A DNA stretch of 64,000 nt from the NCBI GenBank assembly GCA_001768565.1, contig MEOE01000015.1, forward strand, positions 62,001 to 126,000, given 5' to 3'. A program made the translations under genes and the position numbers. Positions within the stretch are counted from its first letter, which is position 1. Each line of letters begins with the position of its first letter. The notes beneath the pieces are model-generated. The model had not been told where the DNA came from. It made no database searches and saw nothing but the letters and a program-made list of their open reading frames with translations. Positions 1 through 10,126 of this stretch are shown here, piece by piece. The DNA comes from Bacteroidetes bacterium GWF2_33_16. GTDB lineage: Bacteria; Bacteroidota; Bacteroidia; Bacteroidales; UBA12077.

Positions 1-75
1 TTAAGCTTATAACAAATTAGATAAATTGGATTTTTTAGCCTCATCGACACATAATTAAATAGAAAAACCATGATA

Positions 76-106
76 AAAACTATTTTTCAATGCTAAAAAT
101 AGTTTT
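76..106. other. AT-rich perfect hairpin upstream of the first gene
   Basis: Two perfect 12-base arms (AAAACTATTTTT and its complement) enclose a 7-base loop, 34 bases before the start codon at 140. It could be the terminator of a gene left of the window, since T residues follow, or a leader structure. There is no G/C clamp, so it may simply reflect AT-rich DNA. Confidence 0.35.
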
Positions 107-139
107 ACATTAGCACAACAAAATAATTACAATCACACT

Positions 140-1477
140 ATGAAAAAAATATTAATTCTGGGAGCAGGATTATCCTCATCGAGTATGATAAAATACCTGC
201 TTGGTCATTCTGAAGAACATAACTGGAAAGTTAGAGTTGGCGATATGTCACTTGAAGTTGCAAAACGAAAAATTGCAAATCATATAAACGGAGAAGCTAT
301 TGAGTTTGACATTTTCAACGAGAAACAACGTCATGACGAAATTCAAAAAGCTGATGTTGTTATATCGATGTTACCAGCAAGATTCCATTATCTAGCAGCA
401 GAAAAATGCGTTGAATTCGGCAAACATATGGTAACTGCATCCTATGTATCAAAAGAAATAAAAGCATTGCACGAACAAGCCCTGGCAAAGAATATTTTAT
501 TACTAAACGAAATAGGTGTTGATCCAGGTATTGATCATATGTCAGCTATGAAAGTGATTGATGAGATTAAGGCCAAAGGTGGCGAAATGCTTTCGTTTAA
601 ATCAAGTACGGGTGGTTTGGTTGCACCAGAATATGATAATAACCCATGGAATTATAAATTTACATGGAATCCAAGAAACGTGGTTGTTGCAGGCCAATCG
701 GTTGCACAATATATTGATCATGGACAGTTGAAATATATTCCTTACCACAAACTATTTACCCGAACAGAAAAAATGTCGGTACTTGATTTGGGGGAGTTTG
801 AGATGTACCCAAACAGAGATTCATTAAGCTACCGCGAAACTTACGGTTTAGAAAATATACCAACCCTATTGAGAGGCACACTTCGTCGTTCAGGTTATTG
901 CGCCGGATGGAATGTCTTTGTTCAATTAGGAGCTACAGATGACACCTATGTAGTTGAGAATTCGGAAAACATGACATACAGAGATTTTATCAATAGTTTT
1001 CTTCCTTATGATCTGAATGATACTGTTGAGCAAAAACTTGCCAAATATGTAGGTATTGATATGAAATCAGAAACCATGAAACGACTGGAATGGCTTGGTA
1101 TATTTGAAAAACACAAGATCGGTTTACCCAATTCTACACCTGCACAGATTTTACAGAAACTGCTCGAAGAAAAATGGGCACTTGGACCAGAAGATAAAGA
1201 TATGATTGTAATGCAGCATCAGTTTGACTTCAGATTAAAGGACAAAACCAAACGTATTACTTCTTCACTTGTTGTTAAAGGACAAGATACAGTTCATACT
1301 GCAATGTCTATAACTGTTGGTGTACCCGTTGCTATTGCCACAAAACTTTTGCTTACAGGCAAATTAACTAATCGTGGAGTAGTTGTTCCCATTATGAAAG
1401 ATGTATACGAGCCTGTATTAAAAGAACTGGAGCAATTTGGAATTAATTTTATAGAAGAAGAACAAGATTTAGATTAA
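140..1477 (+). CDS. Saccharopine dehydrogenase-like oxidoreductase
   Basis: A 445-residue protein. The N-terminus is a Rossmann fold with the dinucleotide-binding glycines at residues 8-10 (GAGLSS). The central segment GVDPGIDHMSAMKVIDE and the tail are typical of the saccharopine dehydrogenase / saccharopine reductase family, which forms or splits the C-N bond between lysine and 2-oxoglutarate or glutamate semialdehyde in lysine metabolism. The length fits the glutamate-forming branch. The start is ATG. The gene stands alone and ends in a strong terminator. The exact substrate and reaction direction cannot be read from sequence; a carboxynorspermidine dehydrogenase-like role is a less likely alternative. 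Confidence 0.85.
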   Translation: MKKILILGAGLSSSSMIKYLLGHSEEHNWKVRVGDMSLEVAKRKIANHINGEAIEFDIFNEKQRHDEIQKADVVISMLPARFHYLAAEKCVEFGKHMVTASYVSKEIKALHEQALAKNILLLNEIGVDPGIDHMSAMKVIDEIKAKGGEMLSFKSSTGGLVAPEYDNNPWNYKFTWNPRNVVVAGQSVAQYIDHGQLKYIPYHKLFTRTEKMSVLDLGEFEMYPNRDSLSYRETYGLENIPTLLRGTLRRSGYCAGWNVFVQLGATDDTYVVENSENMTYRDFINSFLPYDLNDTVEQKLAKYVGIDMKSETMKRLEWLGIFEKHKIGLPNSTPAQILQKLLEEKWALGPEDKDMIVMQHQFDFRLKDKTKRITSSLVVKGQDTVHTAMSITVGVPVAIATKLLLTGKLTNRGVVVPIMKDVYEPVLKELEQFGINFIEEEQDLD

Positions 1478-1498
1478 TATCTAATCTACTATATTTAT

Positions 1499-1546
1499 CC
1501 GCCAAGATACTCAGTCAACATGATGAGTGTTTTGGCGGTTTTATTT
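1499..1546 (+). terminator. Intrinsic terminator after the saccharopine dehydrogenase gene
   Basis: An imperfect stem of about 15 bp, with outer arms CCGCCAA and TTGGCGG and inner arms ACTCA and TGAGT, is followed directly by a T-rich run. It starts 21 bases after the stop codon. Confidence 0.8.
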
Positions 1547-1608
1547 TCGTACAATTTAATAATCCCTTCCCAAAATAAACATTATATTTATTCATTAATT
1601 TAGTGGAT

Positions 1609-2718
1609 ATGAAAATCAAGCCATTTAAACTAGAACAATATTTTGCCAGATATGAGTTTACTGCACCTTATTTATTATCATGCTCTGATTGCGAGGCGTT
1701 ATCATTAGAAGAACTTTTAGCACTTGCAGACCCTGATTCGCTTAATTTGTGGAACAGCCTTAAACTAGGTTACACCGAATCGCAGGGTCACCCGGTTTTA
1801 AGAGAAGAAATATCAAGACTTTACAATACAATTAAACCAAATCATGTATTAACAATAACTCCAGAGGAAGGCATTTTTATTGCCATGAATACCATCCTCG
1901 AAAAAGGAGATCATATTGTTACAACGTTTCCCGGCTATCAATCACTGTATGAGGTTGCAAATTCGATTGGGTGTGAAATCTCGAAATGGATTCCTACAGA
2001 AAAAAATGGCTGGCATTTTGATATTACTGATCTTAAAAAACTGATTCAAGAAAACACAAAACTTATTGTTATCAACTTCCCACATAATCCTACAGGGGCA
2101 ACAATTACAGAAACCCAGTTGAAAGAAATACTTGAAACAGCAAGACAGAGAAATATCATTTTTTTTTCGGATGAAATGTACCGTTTTCTTGAATATGATA
2201 AGAAAGACAGAATCCCCTCGGCTTGTGATTTATATGAAAATGCTGTTTCACTGTTTGGCATGTCGAAAAGCTTTGCAATGGCTGGTGCACGAATTGGCTG
2301 GTTAACTACAAAGAATATTGATTTACTAAAGAAATTCTCAGTTTACAAGGATTACACAACCATTTGCAGCAGCGCACCAAGCGAAATATTAGCAATAATG
2401 GCGCTAAGATCTAAAGAAATTATTCTTAAAAGAAATCTTCAGATTATTGAAAGTAACTTAACAATTCTAGATTCCTTTTTTTCTGATCATTCTCATCTCT
2501 TTGAATGGAGCAAACCCAAAGCAGGCCCTATTGCTTTTCCAAAATTACTTTTAACAACCAATATCGATGATTTTTGTTTTGATCTGGTTGAGAAGAAAGG
2601 TGTTATGTTATTACCTGCCTCTGTTTATGACTTTAATAGCAATAATTTTAGAATTGGATTTGCACGAAGAAACATGACTGAATCAATTGAAAAACTTGAG
2701 CAATTCTTAAAGGAATAA
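1609..2718 (+). CDS. PLP-dependent class I/II aminotransferase
   Basis: A 369-residue fold-type I aminotransferase. Visible landmarks are the HNPTGA motif, an Asp at the end of IIFFSDEMYR that should contact the pyridine nitrogen, and the Schiff-base lysine in GMSKSFAMAGARIGW (about residue 220), with a conserved Arg eight residues on. A GTG in the same frame lies two codons upstream at 1603; I prefer the ATG at 1609. The 3' end overlaps the converging tRNA methyltransferase gene by 12 bases. It resembles the aspartate/aromatic-type subgroup but the amino donor is not predictable. Its position beside a lysine-pathway-like dehydrogenase is suggestive only, because a terminator separates them. 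Confidence 0.85.
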   Translation: MKIKPFKLEQYFARYEFTAPYLLSCSDCEALSLEELLALADPDSLNLWNSLKLGYTESQGHPVLREEISRLYNTIKPNHVLTITPEEGIFIAMNTILEKGDHIVTTFPGYQSLYEVANSIGCEISKWIPTEKNGWHFDITDLKKLIQENTKLIVINFPHNPTGATITETQLKEILETARQRNIIFFSDEMYRFLEYDKKDRIPSACDLYENAVSLFGMSKSFAMAGARIGWLTTKNIDLLKKFSVYKDYTTICSSAPSEILAIMALRSKEIILKRNLQIIESNLTILDSFFSDHSHLFEWSKPKAGPIAFPKLLLTTNIDDFCFDLVEKKGVMLLPASVYDFNSNNFRIGFARRNMTESIEKLEQFLKE

Positions 2719-3420
2719 ATAATAATCTTTGGTCAGGTTTTTATAATTATCAGAATACTCGTGTCTTTTATCAAGTTCAATTATTAAATCCTGATCAACA
2801 AACGCTTTCCTTTGTTTTTGAAATTCGAGCAACAACCTTTTTACTGCGACTTTGGGCTTGGGTAAAACATTGGTTTGTCGAACACAGTATAATCCCTTTT
2901 CGGCAGCATTAGCTATAAACATTACACCTTCAATATAGGGCAAAACAATACTCAATGTACCATCGTTGGCAAGAAGCTTTGATGATCCATCAATTATATC
3001 GCTTAACTCTAGCTCCATATTATGTCGTGCTTTGGTTCTTTGCTCACTTGGCGTATACAACGAATTCTGAAAATAAGGGGGATTAGAAACAATCAGATCA
3101 TATTTTTTATTAGATTCTGTTGCATAATCCTGAAATGATTGATGTACCAAATTAATTCTGCTATACCATGGAGATTTTTGAAAATTATCCTGAGCCTGCA
3201 TGCAAGCATTTTCATCGATTTCAATGGCATCAATAATAGCTTGCGACCGCTGTGCAATCATTAATGCAATAAGTCCGGTTCCTGTACCAATATCCAACAC
3301 ATGTTTTGTATTTTCACAGTTCGCCCATGCACCAAGCAATACTCCATCTGTACCGACTTTCATGGCACATTTTTCCTGATGAATAATAAATTGTTTAAAT
3401 TTAAAATAGTTGTTTGCCAT
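2707..3420 (-). CDS. trmN6: tRNA1(Val) adenine-37 N6-methyltransferase (YfiC/TrmN6 family)
   Basis: A 237-residue class I SAM-dependent methyltransferase. The N-terminus (FKFKQFIIHQEKCAMKVGTDGVLLGAW) is the hallmark of the YfiC/TrmN6 family. SAM motif I is at residues 42-49 (LDIGTGTG), and the N6-adenine catalytic motif NPPY is at 113-116. In E. coli the family methylates A37 of tRNA-Val in the cytoplasm. The gene sits four bases after the TIGR02757 gene and is probably cotranscribed with it and with lolD upstream. Confidence 0.9.
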   Translation of the reverse strand: MANNYFKFKQFIIHQEKCAMKVGTDGVLLGAWANCENTKHVLDIGTGTGLIALMIAQRSQAIIDAIEIDENACMQAQDNFQKSPWYSRINLVHQSFQDYATESNKKYDLIVSNPPYFQNSLYTPSEQRTKARHNMELELSDIIDGSSKLLANDGTLSIVLPYIEGVMFIANAAEKGLYCVRQTNVLPKPKVAVKRLLLEFQKQRKAFVDQDLIIELDKRHEYSDNYKNLTKDYYLFL

Positions 3421-3423
3421 TTA

Positions 3424-4197
3424 TTAAAACTTTTCAAATAATCCCAAACTGAATAATGCAAAATCGTATTTTACCGGATCATTAGCATCAAATTTCCTTA
3501 AATTACTTGTTACTTGTTCAACAGCCAGCCAATCATTTTGATTACGAGTTAAAAGCCCTAATTTCCGGGCAACATTACCAGTATGTATGTCTAAAGGTAA
3601 ATATAGTGCTGATGCAGGAATCTTACTCCATAGTCCAAAATCTACACCTCTATTATCATTTCTAACAAACCATCGAAGAAACATATTCAATCGTTTTGCC
3701 GAAGATCCTTTCGAAACATCAGAAAAATGCTTTTCTGTTCTATGCTGATGATCAATTTCAAAGAATGTTTTCCTTACCTCAACTAACGTTTCTTTGACAT
3801 TATGATTCTGCAAATATGAACGCTGAAACAATACTCCCAATCCACCATGCTTTTTATAGATATTTTGCAATGATTTAATAAAAAACATACAATCTATTCC
3901 ATTAAAAGTTCGGTGTATAAAATATTCGAATCGTTTTAATTCTGTTTTATTACAATTTATAAGAAAATCATAAGGAGAATTATCCATTAATGCTATCAGC
4001 TTGTATGAGTTTTTAATAATGGTAGCTCGCTGTCCCCATGCAATTGTTGCAGCAAGAAAAGCAGAGATCTCAATATCATATGGATCGGAGAATGAATGAG
4101 GAATTTTAATAGGATCGCTATCGATAAAATCAGAATGATTGTACTTTTCGTATTTTTCGTCGAGAAACTCTTTTAGGTCACCTATTCCGATATTCAT
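3424..4197 (-). CDS. TIGR02757 family protein (function unknown)
   Basis: A 257-residue soluble protein recognised as the TIGR02757 (DUF2400) family from the N-terminal pattern (LKEFLDEKYEKYN), the AFLAATIAWGQR segment and the C-terminal LYLPLDIHTGNVARKLGLL block. The family is widespread in Bacteroidota and has no established function that I know of. The HTGNVARKLGLL part recalls helix-hairpin-helix DNA glycosylase folds, which is inference only. It lies 14 bases after lolD and 3 bases before trmN6 on the same strand. Confidence 0.85.
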   Translation of the reverse strand: MNIGIGDLKEFLDEKYEKYNHSDFIDSDPIKIPHSFSDPYDIEISAFLAATIAWGQRATIIKNSYKLIALMDNSPYDFLINCNKTELKRFEYFIHRTFNGIDCMFFIKSLQNIYKKHGGLGVLFQRSYLQNHNVKETLVEVRKTFFEIDHQHRTEKHFSDVSKGSSAKRLNMFLRWFVRNDNRGVDFGLWSKIPASALYLPLDIHTGNVARKLGLLTRNQNDWLAVEQVTSNLRKFDANDPVKYDFALFSLGLFEKF

Positions 4198-4211
4198 TCC
4201 GTACTAATCAA

Positions 4212-4862
4212 CTAAATAAATTTGCCATCCTTCATCATAAGCTTGCGATCGGCCATATTTGCAAGGCCTTCGTCGTGCGTCACAATAACAAAAGATGAAT
4301 TATACTTTTTACGAATAGAAAAGAATAAATCGTGTAGTTCTTTTTTATTTTGCGAATCGAGATTTCCAGAAGGTTCGTCTGCAAAAATAACTGCTGGTCC
4401 ATTAATTAAAGCACGAGCCACAGCTACTCTTTGCTGCTCACCGCCCGACATCTCTTTTGGTTTATGTTCAAGACGGTGACTTAAATTTAGAAAACCCATT
4501 ATTTCTTTGGCCTTATTTTCAGCTTCTTCTTTTTTTACTTGAGCTATAAATGCTGGTATGCACACATTCTCAAGTGCTGTAAATTCGGGCAAAAGGTGAT
4601 GAAACTGAAAAACAAAACCAATATTTTTGTTACGAAAAGCTGCAAGTTGCTTGTCTTTATACTTATTTACTTCACTATTTTCAAATAGTATCTTTCCCGA
4701 ATCGGGTTTGCTTAATGTTCCAAGTATTTGAAGAAAGGTTGTTTTCCCAGCACCACTTGGACCAACAATTGAAATAATCTCTCCTTTATCAATTTTAAGA
4801 TCTATTCCTTTTAGAACCTGCAAATCACCGTATGATTTAGTTATATTTTCAGCAATTATCAT
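4212..4862 (-). CDS. lolD: LolD-like ABC transporter ATP-binding protein
   Basis: A 216-residue ATPase of the LolD/MacB class. Walker A (GPSGAGKTT) is at 34-42, the Q-loop is in [10 protein letters not shown] (about 85-95), the signature SGGEQQR starts near 139, Walker [14 protein letters not shown] is near 158-170, and the H-loop is in VTHD. The [16 protein letters not shown] stretch is characteristic of LolD, which powers lipoprotein release from the inner membrane. No LolC/E permease is adjacent, which is common in Bacteroidota. It could also energise the ATPase-less MacB-like permease further along, but nothing in the sequence proves that. Confidence 0.85.
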   Translation of the reverse strand: MIIAENITKSYGDLQVLKGIDLKIDKGEIISIVGPSGAGKTTFLQILGTLSKPDSGKILFENSEVNKYKDKQLAAFRNKNIGFVFQFHHLLPEFTALENVCIPAFIAQVKKEEAENKAKEIMGFLNLSHRLEHKPKEMSGGEQQRVAVARALINGPAVIFADEPSGNLDSQNKKELHDLFFSIRKKYNSSFVIVTHDEGLANMADRKLMMKDGKFI

Positions 4863-4930
4863 CTAATAAATATTTCTTTGTAATGTTTGTTTTTTACTTC
4901 TTTTGCGCTAAAATCTCAATGTTTAAGTAG

Positions 4931-5176
4931 TTATCCTAGCAGATCATTTTTGGTTTTGTCTACATCTTTTTTAAGGTCGTCAATATCTTTTTTAAGATCT
5001 CCCCCAACATTATTCATTTCTTTTTTGATATCGTCTGCAGCTTTTTTAAATTCTCTAACACCTTTGCCCAGAGCTTTAGCTATTTCAGGTATTTTATTGG
5101 CACCAAAAAACAAAAGAATAAATAGAAAAACTATAAAAATTTCCGGTCCGCTAATAAAAAGAATTATAACCGACAT
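4931..5176 (-). CDS. tatA: Sec-independent (Tat) translocase subunit TatA/E
   Basis: An 81-residue protein with the classic TatA layout: a short N-terminal membrane helix (about 5-25, IFIVFLFILLFFGA), the hinge FGANKIPEIAKALGKG, an amphipathic helix, and a charged Lys/Asp tail with a coiled-coil look. TatA forms the pore for folded proteins with twin-arginine signals. No tatB or tatC is in the window. It lies between secDF and lolD on the same strand. Confidence 0.9.
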   Translation of the reverse strand: MSVIILFISGPEIFIVFLFILLFFGANKIPEIAKALGKGVREFKKAADDIKKEMNNVGGDLKKDIDDLKKDVDKTKNDLLG

Positions 5177-5214
5177 ATATTTAATTTTTTAACAAATATA
5201 CATTCTTTATATAA

Positions 5215-5246
5215 TAAAAAACCTCATTTTTTAGATGAGGTTTTTA
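5215..5246 (-). terminator. Intrinsic terminator after secDF
   Basis: A near-perfect stem (AAAACCTCAT paired with ATGAGGTTTT) with a 7-base loop is followed by T residues on the minus strand, 22 bases past the secDF stop. It separates secDF from tatA. Confidence 0.75.
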
Positions 5247-5267
5247 TAAAACTATTTTGGTTATTTT

Positions 5268-8200
5268 TTATTTATTTTCTCTTTCATGTTCATCTTTCCT
5301 ATATCCAGAGTCATAAACTACTGGAGAAGCAACAAAAACAGAAGAATATGTACCAATAAGAATACCAATCATTAAGGCAAAAACAAAACCACGAATTACT
5401 TCACCTCCAAAAATAAAGATTAAAAGAATAACAAGAAGTGTCGTAAATGAAGTATTGAATGTACGTGGAATAGTATCGTTAATCGCATCATTCATCACTG
5501 TTTTAACTTTTCGTTTTGGATATAATCCTCTATACTCACGAATACGGTCGAACACAATCACAGTATCGTTAACAGAGTAACCCACTACAGTTAAAATTGC
5601 AGCAATAAATGCCTGATCGATCTCAAGCGAGAATGGTAGTATTCCGTATAATAGAGAGAACACACCTAATGTGATAATAACATCGTGTAAAAGTGCAGCA
5701 ACTGCTCCCAAACCATATTTCCAGCTTTTAAATCGTATGAAAATATATAAGAACATAAAGATAATTGCAACTATCATAACAATGAAAGATCCAATAATAA
5801 TATCATCAGCAATGGTTGCTCCAACCTTTTGCGAACTCATTTTATGGTTTGTGTTAAAATCTTCGAAAGTTACCAGATCGCCCAATATTGGTTTAAGACC
5901 ATTATATAATTTACTTTCAACTTCAGTATCAACAGCGACATCGTCCTCATCAATTTTATACTTTGTAGTAACTTTAACCTGATTATCGGCACCAAAGGTT
6001 TTTACTTCGGGAGCTGTACCAAACTCATCTTTTAAAAGGCTTGTAATATTAACTGTACTAACTGATTGATCAAAACGAACCACATATGTTCTTCCTCCAG
6101 TAAAGTCGATACCCATATTTAAACCACGGGTAAATAATGAGCCAAAACTAATAATGATTAGAATAGCTGAAACTACATAGGCGATTTTACGCTTACCAAT
6201 CCAATTAAATTTAATATTTCTAAATGCACCCTGAGTTAGCTTTGTAGTAAATGAAATTTGTTTATTACGATCCAAATACCATTCAAAAATTAAACGGGTT
6301 AAGAAGATTGCAGTAAACAATGATGAAATAATACCAATAATTAAAGTTGTAGCGAACCCCTTAATTGGACCCGTACCAAAAATATAAAGGATTACAGCAG
6401 TTATTAATGTAGTTAAGTTCCCATCGATAATTGCAGAATATGAATTTTTAAAACCATCTTTAACAGCAATTTTAATACCCTTACCTGCAGTTACTTCTTC
6501 GCGGATACGCTCATAGATAATTACGTTCGCATCAACAGCCATACCTAAGGTTAGAACAATACCTGCTATACCGGGCAATGTAAGAACAGCACCAAGAGAA
6601 GCTAGCACACCAAAAATAAAGAATAAGTTAGCTAATAGTGCAAGGTCGGCAACTAAACCGGCCTGACGGCTATACCAGAAAACCATGTAAGCCATTACTA
6701 AAACAAATGCAATAAGGAATGAGTTTAACCCTGCATTAATAGCTTCTTTACCTAATGAAGGACCAACAATCTCTTCCTGAATAATTCTTGCAGGAGCAGG
6801 TAATTTACCAGACTGAAGAATATTGGCTAAGTCTTTTGCTTCGTTAACTGTAAAATCGCCAGATATGATTGATCGACCATTTGGAATTTCAGTATTTACT
6901 CTTGGTGCTGAATAAACATAATCATCAAGAACAACAGCAATAAAATTGTCAATATTGTTTTTTGTTAATCGTGCCCAAATTTTTGCACCATCAGAATTCA
7001 TCGACATACTTACCTCTGCCGAACCAGATTGATCAAACTCCGAACGAGCATCGGTAATAACATCTCCATCGAGAGGAGCTTTACCATCGCGACCGGTAAT
7101 TTTTATGGCATATAATTCATAATAACTTTTTGATTCATCGTACTTATAAGGTTTAACATCCCACTTAAATGCAAGATCACGAGGCAATACTGACTGAACC
7201 TGTTTCATACTCAGATACTTGTTTACTTTTCCAGTATCTGAGAAATGAGCCATACCAACAGTAGGACCATCTAATGGAGCATTTGTATTTGAATTTATAC
7301 TAGGACGCAATACAGAAAACAAAGGATAACGCTCTGCAATTTGCGATTGAGCCAAGTCAGTAGTATCCTGCTTTAATGAATCGGAAGCAAGCTGTTCAAT
7401 TAATGATAATTCATCTGAATCTTTTTTCTCAGCTTCTGTTTCAACTTTTTGTTCAGTACTTTCAGTTTCAGCTTTATTTAATTCTTTCTGTGCTTTTTCT
7501 AATTCATAAATAACTTCGTTAGCCTGAAGAATGTAAGAATAAACCTGTGTATTATTATAGGTTTCCCAAAATTCGAGGTTTGCAGTACCTTGTAGTAGAT
7601 CACGAACACGTTTTTGATCTTTTACACCTGGTAATTCAACCATTATTCTGCCAGACTGCTCTAAACGTTGAATATTTGGCTGAACAACACCAAAACGGTC
7701 GATACGACTACGAAGAATATTGAACGAGTTGTCGATAGCATCTTTTGATTCCTGACGAATAATTTCGAGTACTTCTTTGTTCGTTGCATTAAAACTAATC
7801 TTGTCTTTTAACTCAACTGTATTAAAGATAGCTGCCATACGAGCATTTGGATCAACCGTTTCGAAAGCACGACCAAAAAGTGTTAAGAAATCTTCGCGAC
7901 TATCTTTTTGGTATTGTTTAGCGAGTACTATTGCTTTTTGGAAAGTTGTATCCTTGCTATTATTTGACATTGCTTTGATAATATCTTCAACAGATATTTC
8001 AAGAATAACGTTCATCCCGCCTTTTAGGTCAAGACCAAGATTAATCTCACGTTCCTGGCATTCGCGCAATGTATATTTACGAATTCCAAGGTTATAAACT
8101 ACTTCACCTGATAAAGAATCCATATACTGATATTCTTTATTTGGGTCACCTTGTGCAAATTCCTTTGCATCTTTTCCAATGCTTTGTGTTACCCAAGTAA

Positions 8201-8270
8201 ACGATAAGTAGTAAATACATATAATAGCCAACATTATGGCTAAAAACCGAATAGCTCCTTTAATCTGCAT
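5268..8270 (-). CDS. secDF: Protein translocase SecDF fusion
   Basis: A 1000-residue single polypeptide combining SecD and SecF, the usual form in Bacteroidota. An N-terminal membrane helix (about 7-27) is followed by the SecD signature LGLDLKGGMNVILEI, a large periplasmic P1 region with a Glu/Lys-rich insert near 255-300, and the SecD membrane block with GMAVDANVIIYERIREE. The SecF half starts after about residue 640 with GLNMGIDFTGGRTYVVRF and has its own VNDTVIVFDRIREYR motif. SecDF uses the proton gradient to pull preproteins out of SecYEG. Its own terminator follows. Confidence 0.95.
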   Translation of the reverse strand: MQIKGAIRFLAIMLAIICIYYLSFTWVTQSIGKDAKEFAQGDPNKEYQYMDSLSGEVVYNLGIRKYTLRECQEREINLGLDLKGGMNVILEISVEDIIKAMSNNSKDTTFQKAIVLAKQYQKDSREDFLTLFGRAFETVDPNARMAAIFNTVELKDKISFNATNKEVLEIIRQESKDAIDNSFNILRSRIDRFGVVQPNIQRLEQSGRIMVELPGVKDQKRVRDLLQGTANLEFWETYNNTQVYSYILQANEVIYELEKAQKELNKAETESTEQKVETEAEKKDSDELSLIEQLASDSLKQDTTDLAQSQIAERYPLFSVLRPSINSNTNAPLDGPTVGMAHFSDTGKVNKYLSMKQVQSVLPRDLAFKWDVKPYKYDESKSYYELYAIKITGRDGKAPLDGDVITDARSEFDQSGSAEVSMSMNSDGAKIWARLTKNNIDNFIAVVLDDYVYSAPRVNTEIPNGRSIISGDFTVNEAKDLANILQSGKLPAPARIIQEEIVGPSLGKEAINAGLNSFLIAFVLVMAYMVFWYSRQAGLVADLALLANLFFIFGVLASLGAVLTLPGIAGIVLTLGMAVDANVIIYERIREEVTAGKGIKIAVKDGFKNSYSAIIDGNLTTLITAVILYIFGTGPIKGFATTLIIGIISSLFTAIFLTRLIFEWYLDRNKQISFTTKLTQGAFRNIKFNWIGKRKIAYVVSAILIIISFGSLFTRGLNMGIDFTGGRTYVVRFDQSVSTVNITSLLKDEFGTAPEVKTFGADNQVKVTTKYKIDEDDVAVDTEVESKLYNGLKPILGDLVTFEDFNTNHKMSSQKVGATIADDIIIGSFIVMIVAIIFMFLYIFIRFKSWKYGLGAVAALLHDVIITLGVFSLLYGILPFSLEIDQAFIAAILTVVGYSVNDTVIVFDRIREYRGLYPKRKVKTVMNDAINDTIPRTFNTSFTTLLVILLIFIFGGEVIRGFVFALMIGILIGTYSSVFVASPVVYDSGYRKDEHERENK

Positions 8271-8619
8271 TTTTCAATCTATTTTGTTGATATTAATATA
8301 TTTTTTTTGCTTTTAAACAAATCGAAGTGCAAAGATAAAATTATTTTTTATATACACACTTTTTCAGACGATTAAGATACTATTTCATGTATATTAATTT
8401 AATCTGTGCAAAGATTAGAGATTCGCGATTAATGAATGATGAATAGAGAATTGATTGCAAACAATAATTAAAATCTAAATCTTTAAAAAATAATTACTGG
8501 TTACTAGTTACTTATAGCTTGTTTTTCCTCAAGAATCATTAATATCTGTAATTCTATAAATAGTAAATAAACCAACACTCCCCGACCTATTTAATCAAAC
8601 AAAAAAACAGAATTCAAAA
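8271..8619. other. Intergenic stretch with no gene seen
   Basis: About 350 bases of AT-rich DNA between tolC-like and secDF genes. It should contain the secDF promoter. I see no open frame with a credible start, no strong hairpin and no repeat. Confidence 0.6.
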
Positions 8620-10104
8620 TCACTTAATTAATTCGTCAAAATCTGCATCAAGGGGTTTATCAGAAATAAAATCGAACAAAGTAATTCTGCGTATAGTATA
8701 AAAATCGGACCAGTAGCGACGAAGAGCTGCGATATAATTAATTTTGGCAGCATCTTTTTCCGATAACGACACATTAAGATCAAGTACATCAACTTTACCA
8801 ATTAAGAATCTCTGTTTTGTAAGATCGTATCTTTTTTGTGCAATAGTATCTGTTTTCGCAGCAATATAAAGTTGGTCGTCCTGCATATTAAACTGCATTA
8901 CATTAAGGTAAACACTTTGAACAAAATCGGTTCGAGCCTGATCGACGGTTGTTTTAACAACTTCCTGACTTGATTGTGCCATTCGGTATTTGCCGCGACC
9001 CAAGCCCCAATCTAGAATCGGAATATTAAGGCCAAGAGTCAGTTGTTGCTGATTTTGAGGATTTTGATATACGGCAGATATTTCATCAGCTTGTTGTGTA
9101 TACCCAATACTTGCAAACAGATCGGCTTGTAAACCTTTCTCTGATTTTGCTTTTGCAACATCTCTGCGAGCTTCGATTAGCTGACGTTCAAAACTTATAA
9201 TATCAGGATTGTTCTCCTGAGCAATTACAAGGGCTTTTTCAACATCTACAGTTAATTTAGGTATATCTTTTGGAATAATGAGAACCAAATCAACTTTTTC
9301 GTTAAATCCCAAAAAAGACCGTAGCTGGAACTTCTTAACTTCCAGATCAACCTGAGCTGAGTTAAGCGATGATCCTGCGTTTAAAACACTTAGCTCCATT
9401 TGCATAAGCTCATTCTCTGCTATCGTTCCAATATTATAACGACCCTGAGCTATTTTATAAAGTGTATCGGCATTCGAAAAATTGATTTTTGCAACTTGCA
9501 GATTTTGTTGAGCCAGAGCTAAATCAAAAAAATAATTAACAGCCTTAAGAGAAACCTGCTCAATATTTAACACATAACTACGTTTTGCTTCTTCGTATTT
9601 GAGTGGTTCTATTTTTCTTTCCCATCGGTACTCATTGTAAAACAACACTGGCTGACGATAACTTACAGATAAAGGAATTGATGAATATGAATAAGAGTTC
9701 TTTGTTAAATCATCGAGTCGCGATAAGTCCGTATTGATTGAAAGTTGCCCTCCAGTAAAAGGAACGCTTTGAGTGATATTAAGATTAAGATTTGTTGTAT
9801 TTTTATTAATACGTAAATAGTATGTACCTGATGAATCATTAAACTCGCGGTAACTTCTGTCCAGATTAGGAATTGTAGAACTTAATGTAAGACTAGGCCT
9901 TAAGCCTGCTTTAAAGGTTCTGTATTGCCAATAATTAGCACGAAAACGATGCTTTGCCATAATAGCATCGGGCGATTGCTCACTGGCTAATTGAATTACT
10001 TCTTCGAAAGTTAGTTCTTCGGTAATAGTTTGGCCCTTAACTAAATTATTAAATGCAATAACTATAAAAAGAAATACAATGGATAAAAATTTATTACTAA
10101 ACAT
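8620..10104 (-). CDS. TolC-family outer-membrane efflux protein
   Basis: A 494-residue TolC-family protein. A signal peptide (residues 1 to about 24, ending VKGQ) is followed by two homologous halves rich in long helices, each beginning with an LxxAxxNNPDI-type repeat (EVIQLASEQSPDAIMAKHR near 35, KALVIAQENNPDIISFERQ near 290). It forms the outer-membrane and periplasmic tunnel of a tripartite exporter. It lies 22 bases downstream of the MacB-like permease, and with the HlyD-like adaptor makes a three-component set. Confidence 0.9.
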   Translation of the reverse strand: MFSNKFLSIVFLFIVIAFNNLVKGQTITEELTFEEVIQLASEQSPDAIMAKHRFRANYWQYRTFKAGLRPSLTLSSTIPNLDRSYREFNDSSGTYYLRINKNTTNLNLNITQSVPFTGGQLSINTDLSRLDDLTKNSYSYSSIPLSVSYRQPVLFYNEYRWERKIEPLKYEEAKRSYVLNIEQVSLKAVNYFFDLALAQQNLQVAKINFSNADTLYKIAQGRYNIGTIAENELMQMELSVLNAGSSLNSAQVDLEVKKFQLRSFLGFNEKVDLVLIIPKDIPKLTVDVEKALVIAQENNPDIISFERQLIEARRDVAKAKSEKGLQADLFASIGYTQQADEISAVYQNPQNQQQLTLGLNIPILDWGLGRGKYRMAQSSQEVVKTTVDQARTDFVQSVYLNVMQFNMQDDQLYIAAKTDTIAQKRYDLTKQRFLIGKVDVLDLNVSLSEKDAAKINYIAALRRYWSDFYTIRRITLFDFISDKPLDADFDELIK

Positions 10105-10126
10105 TGCTAAATAAATTATATTTTAC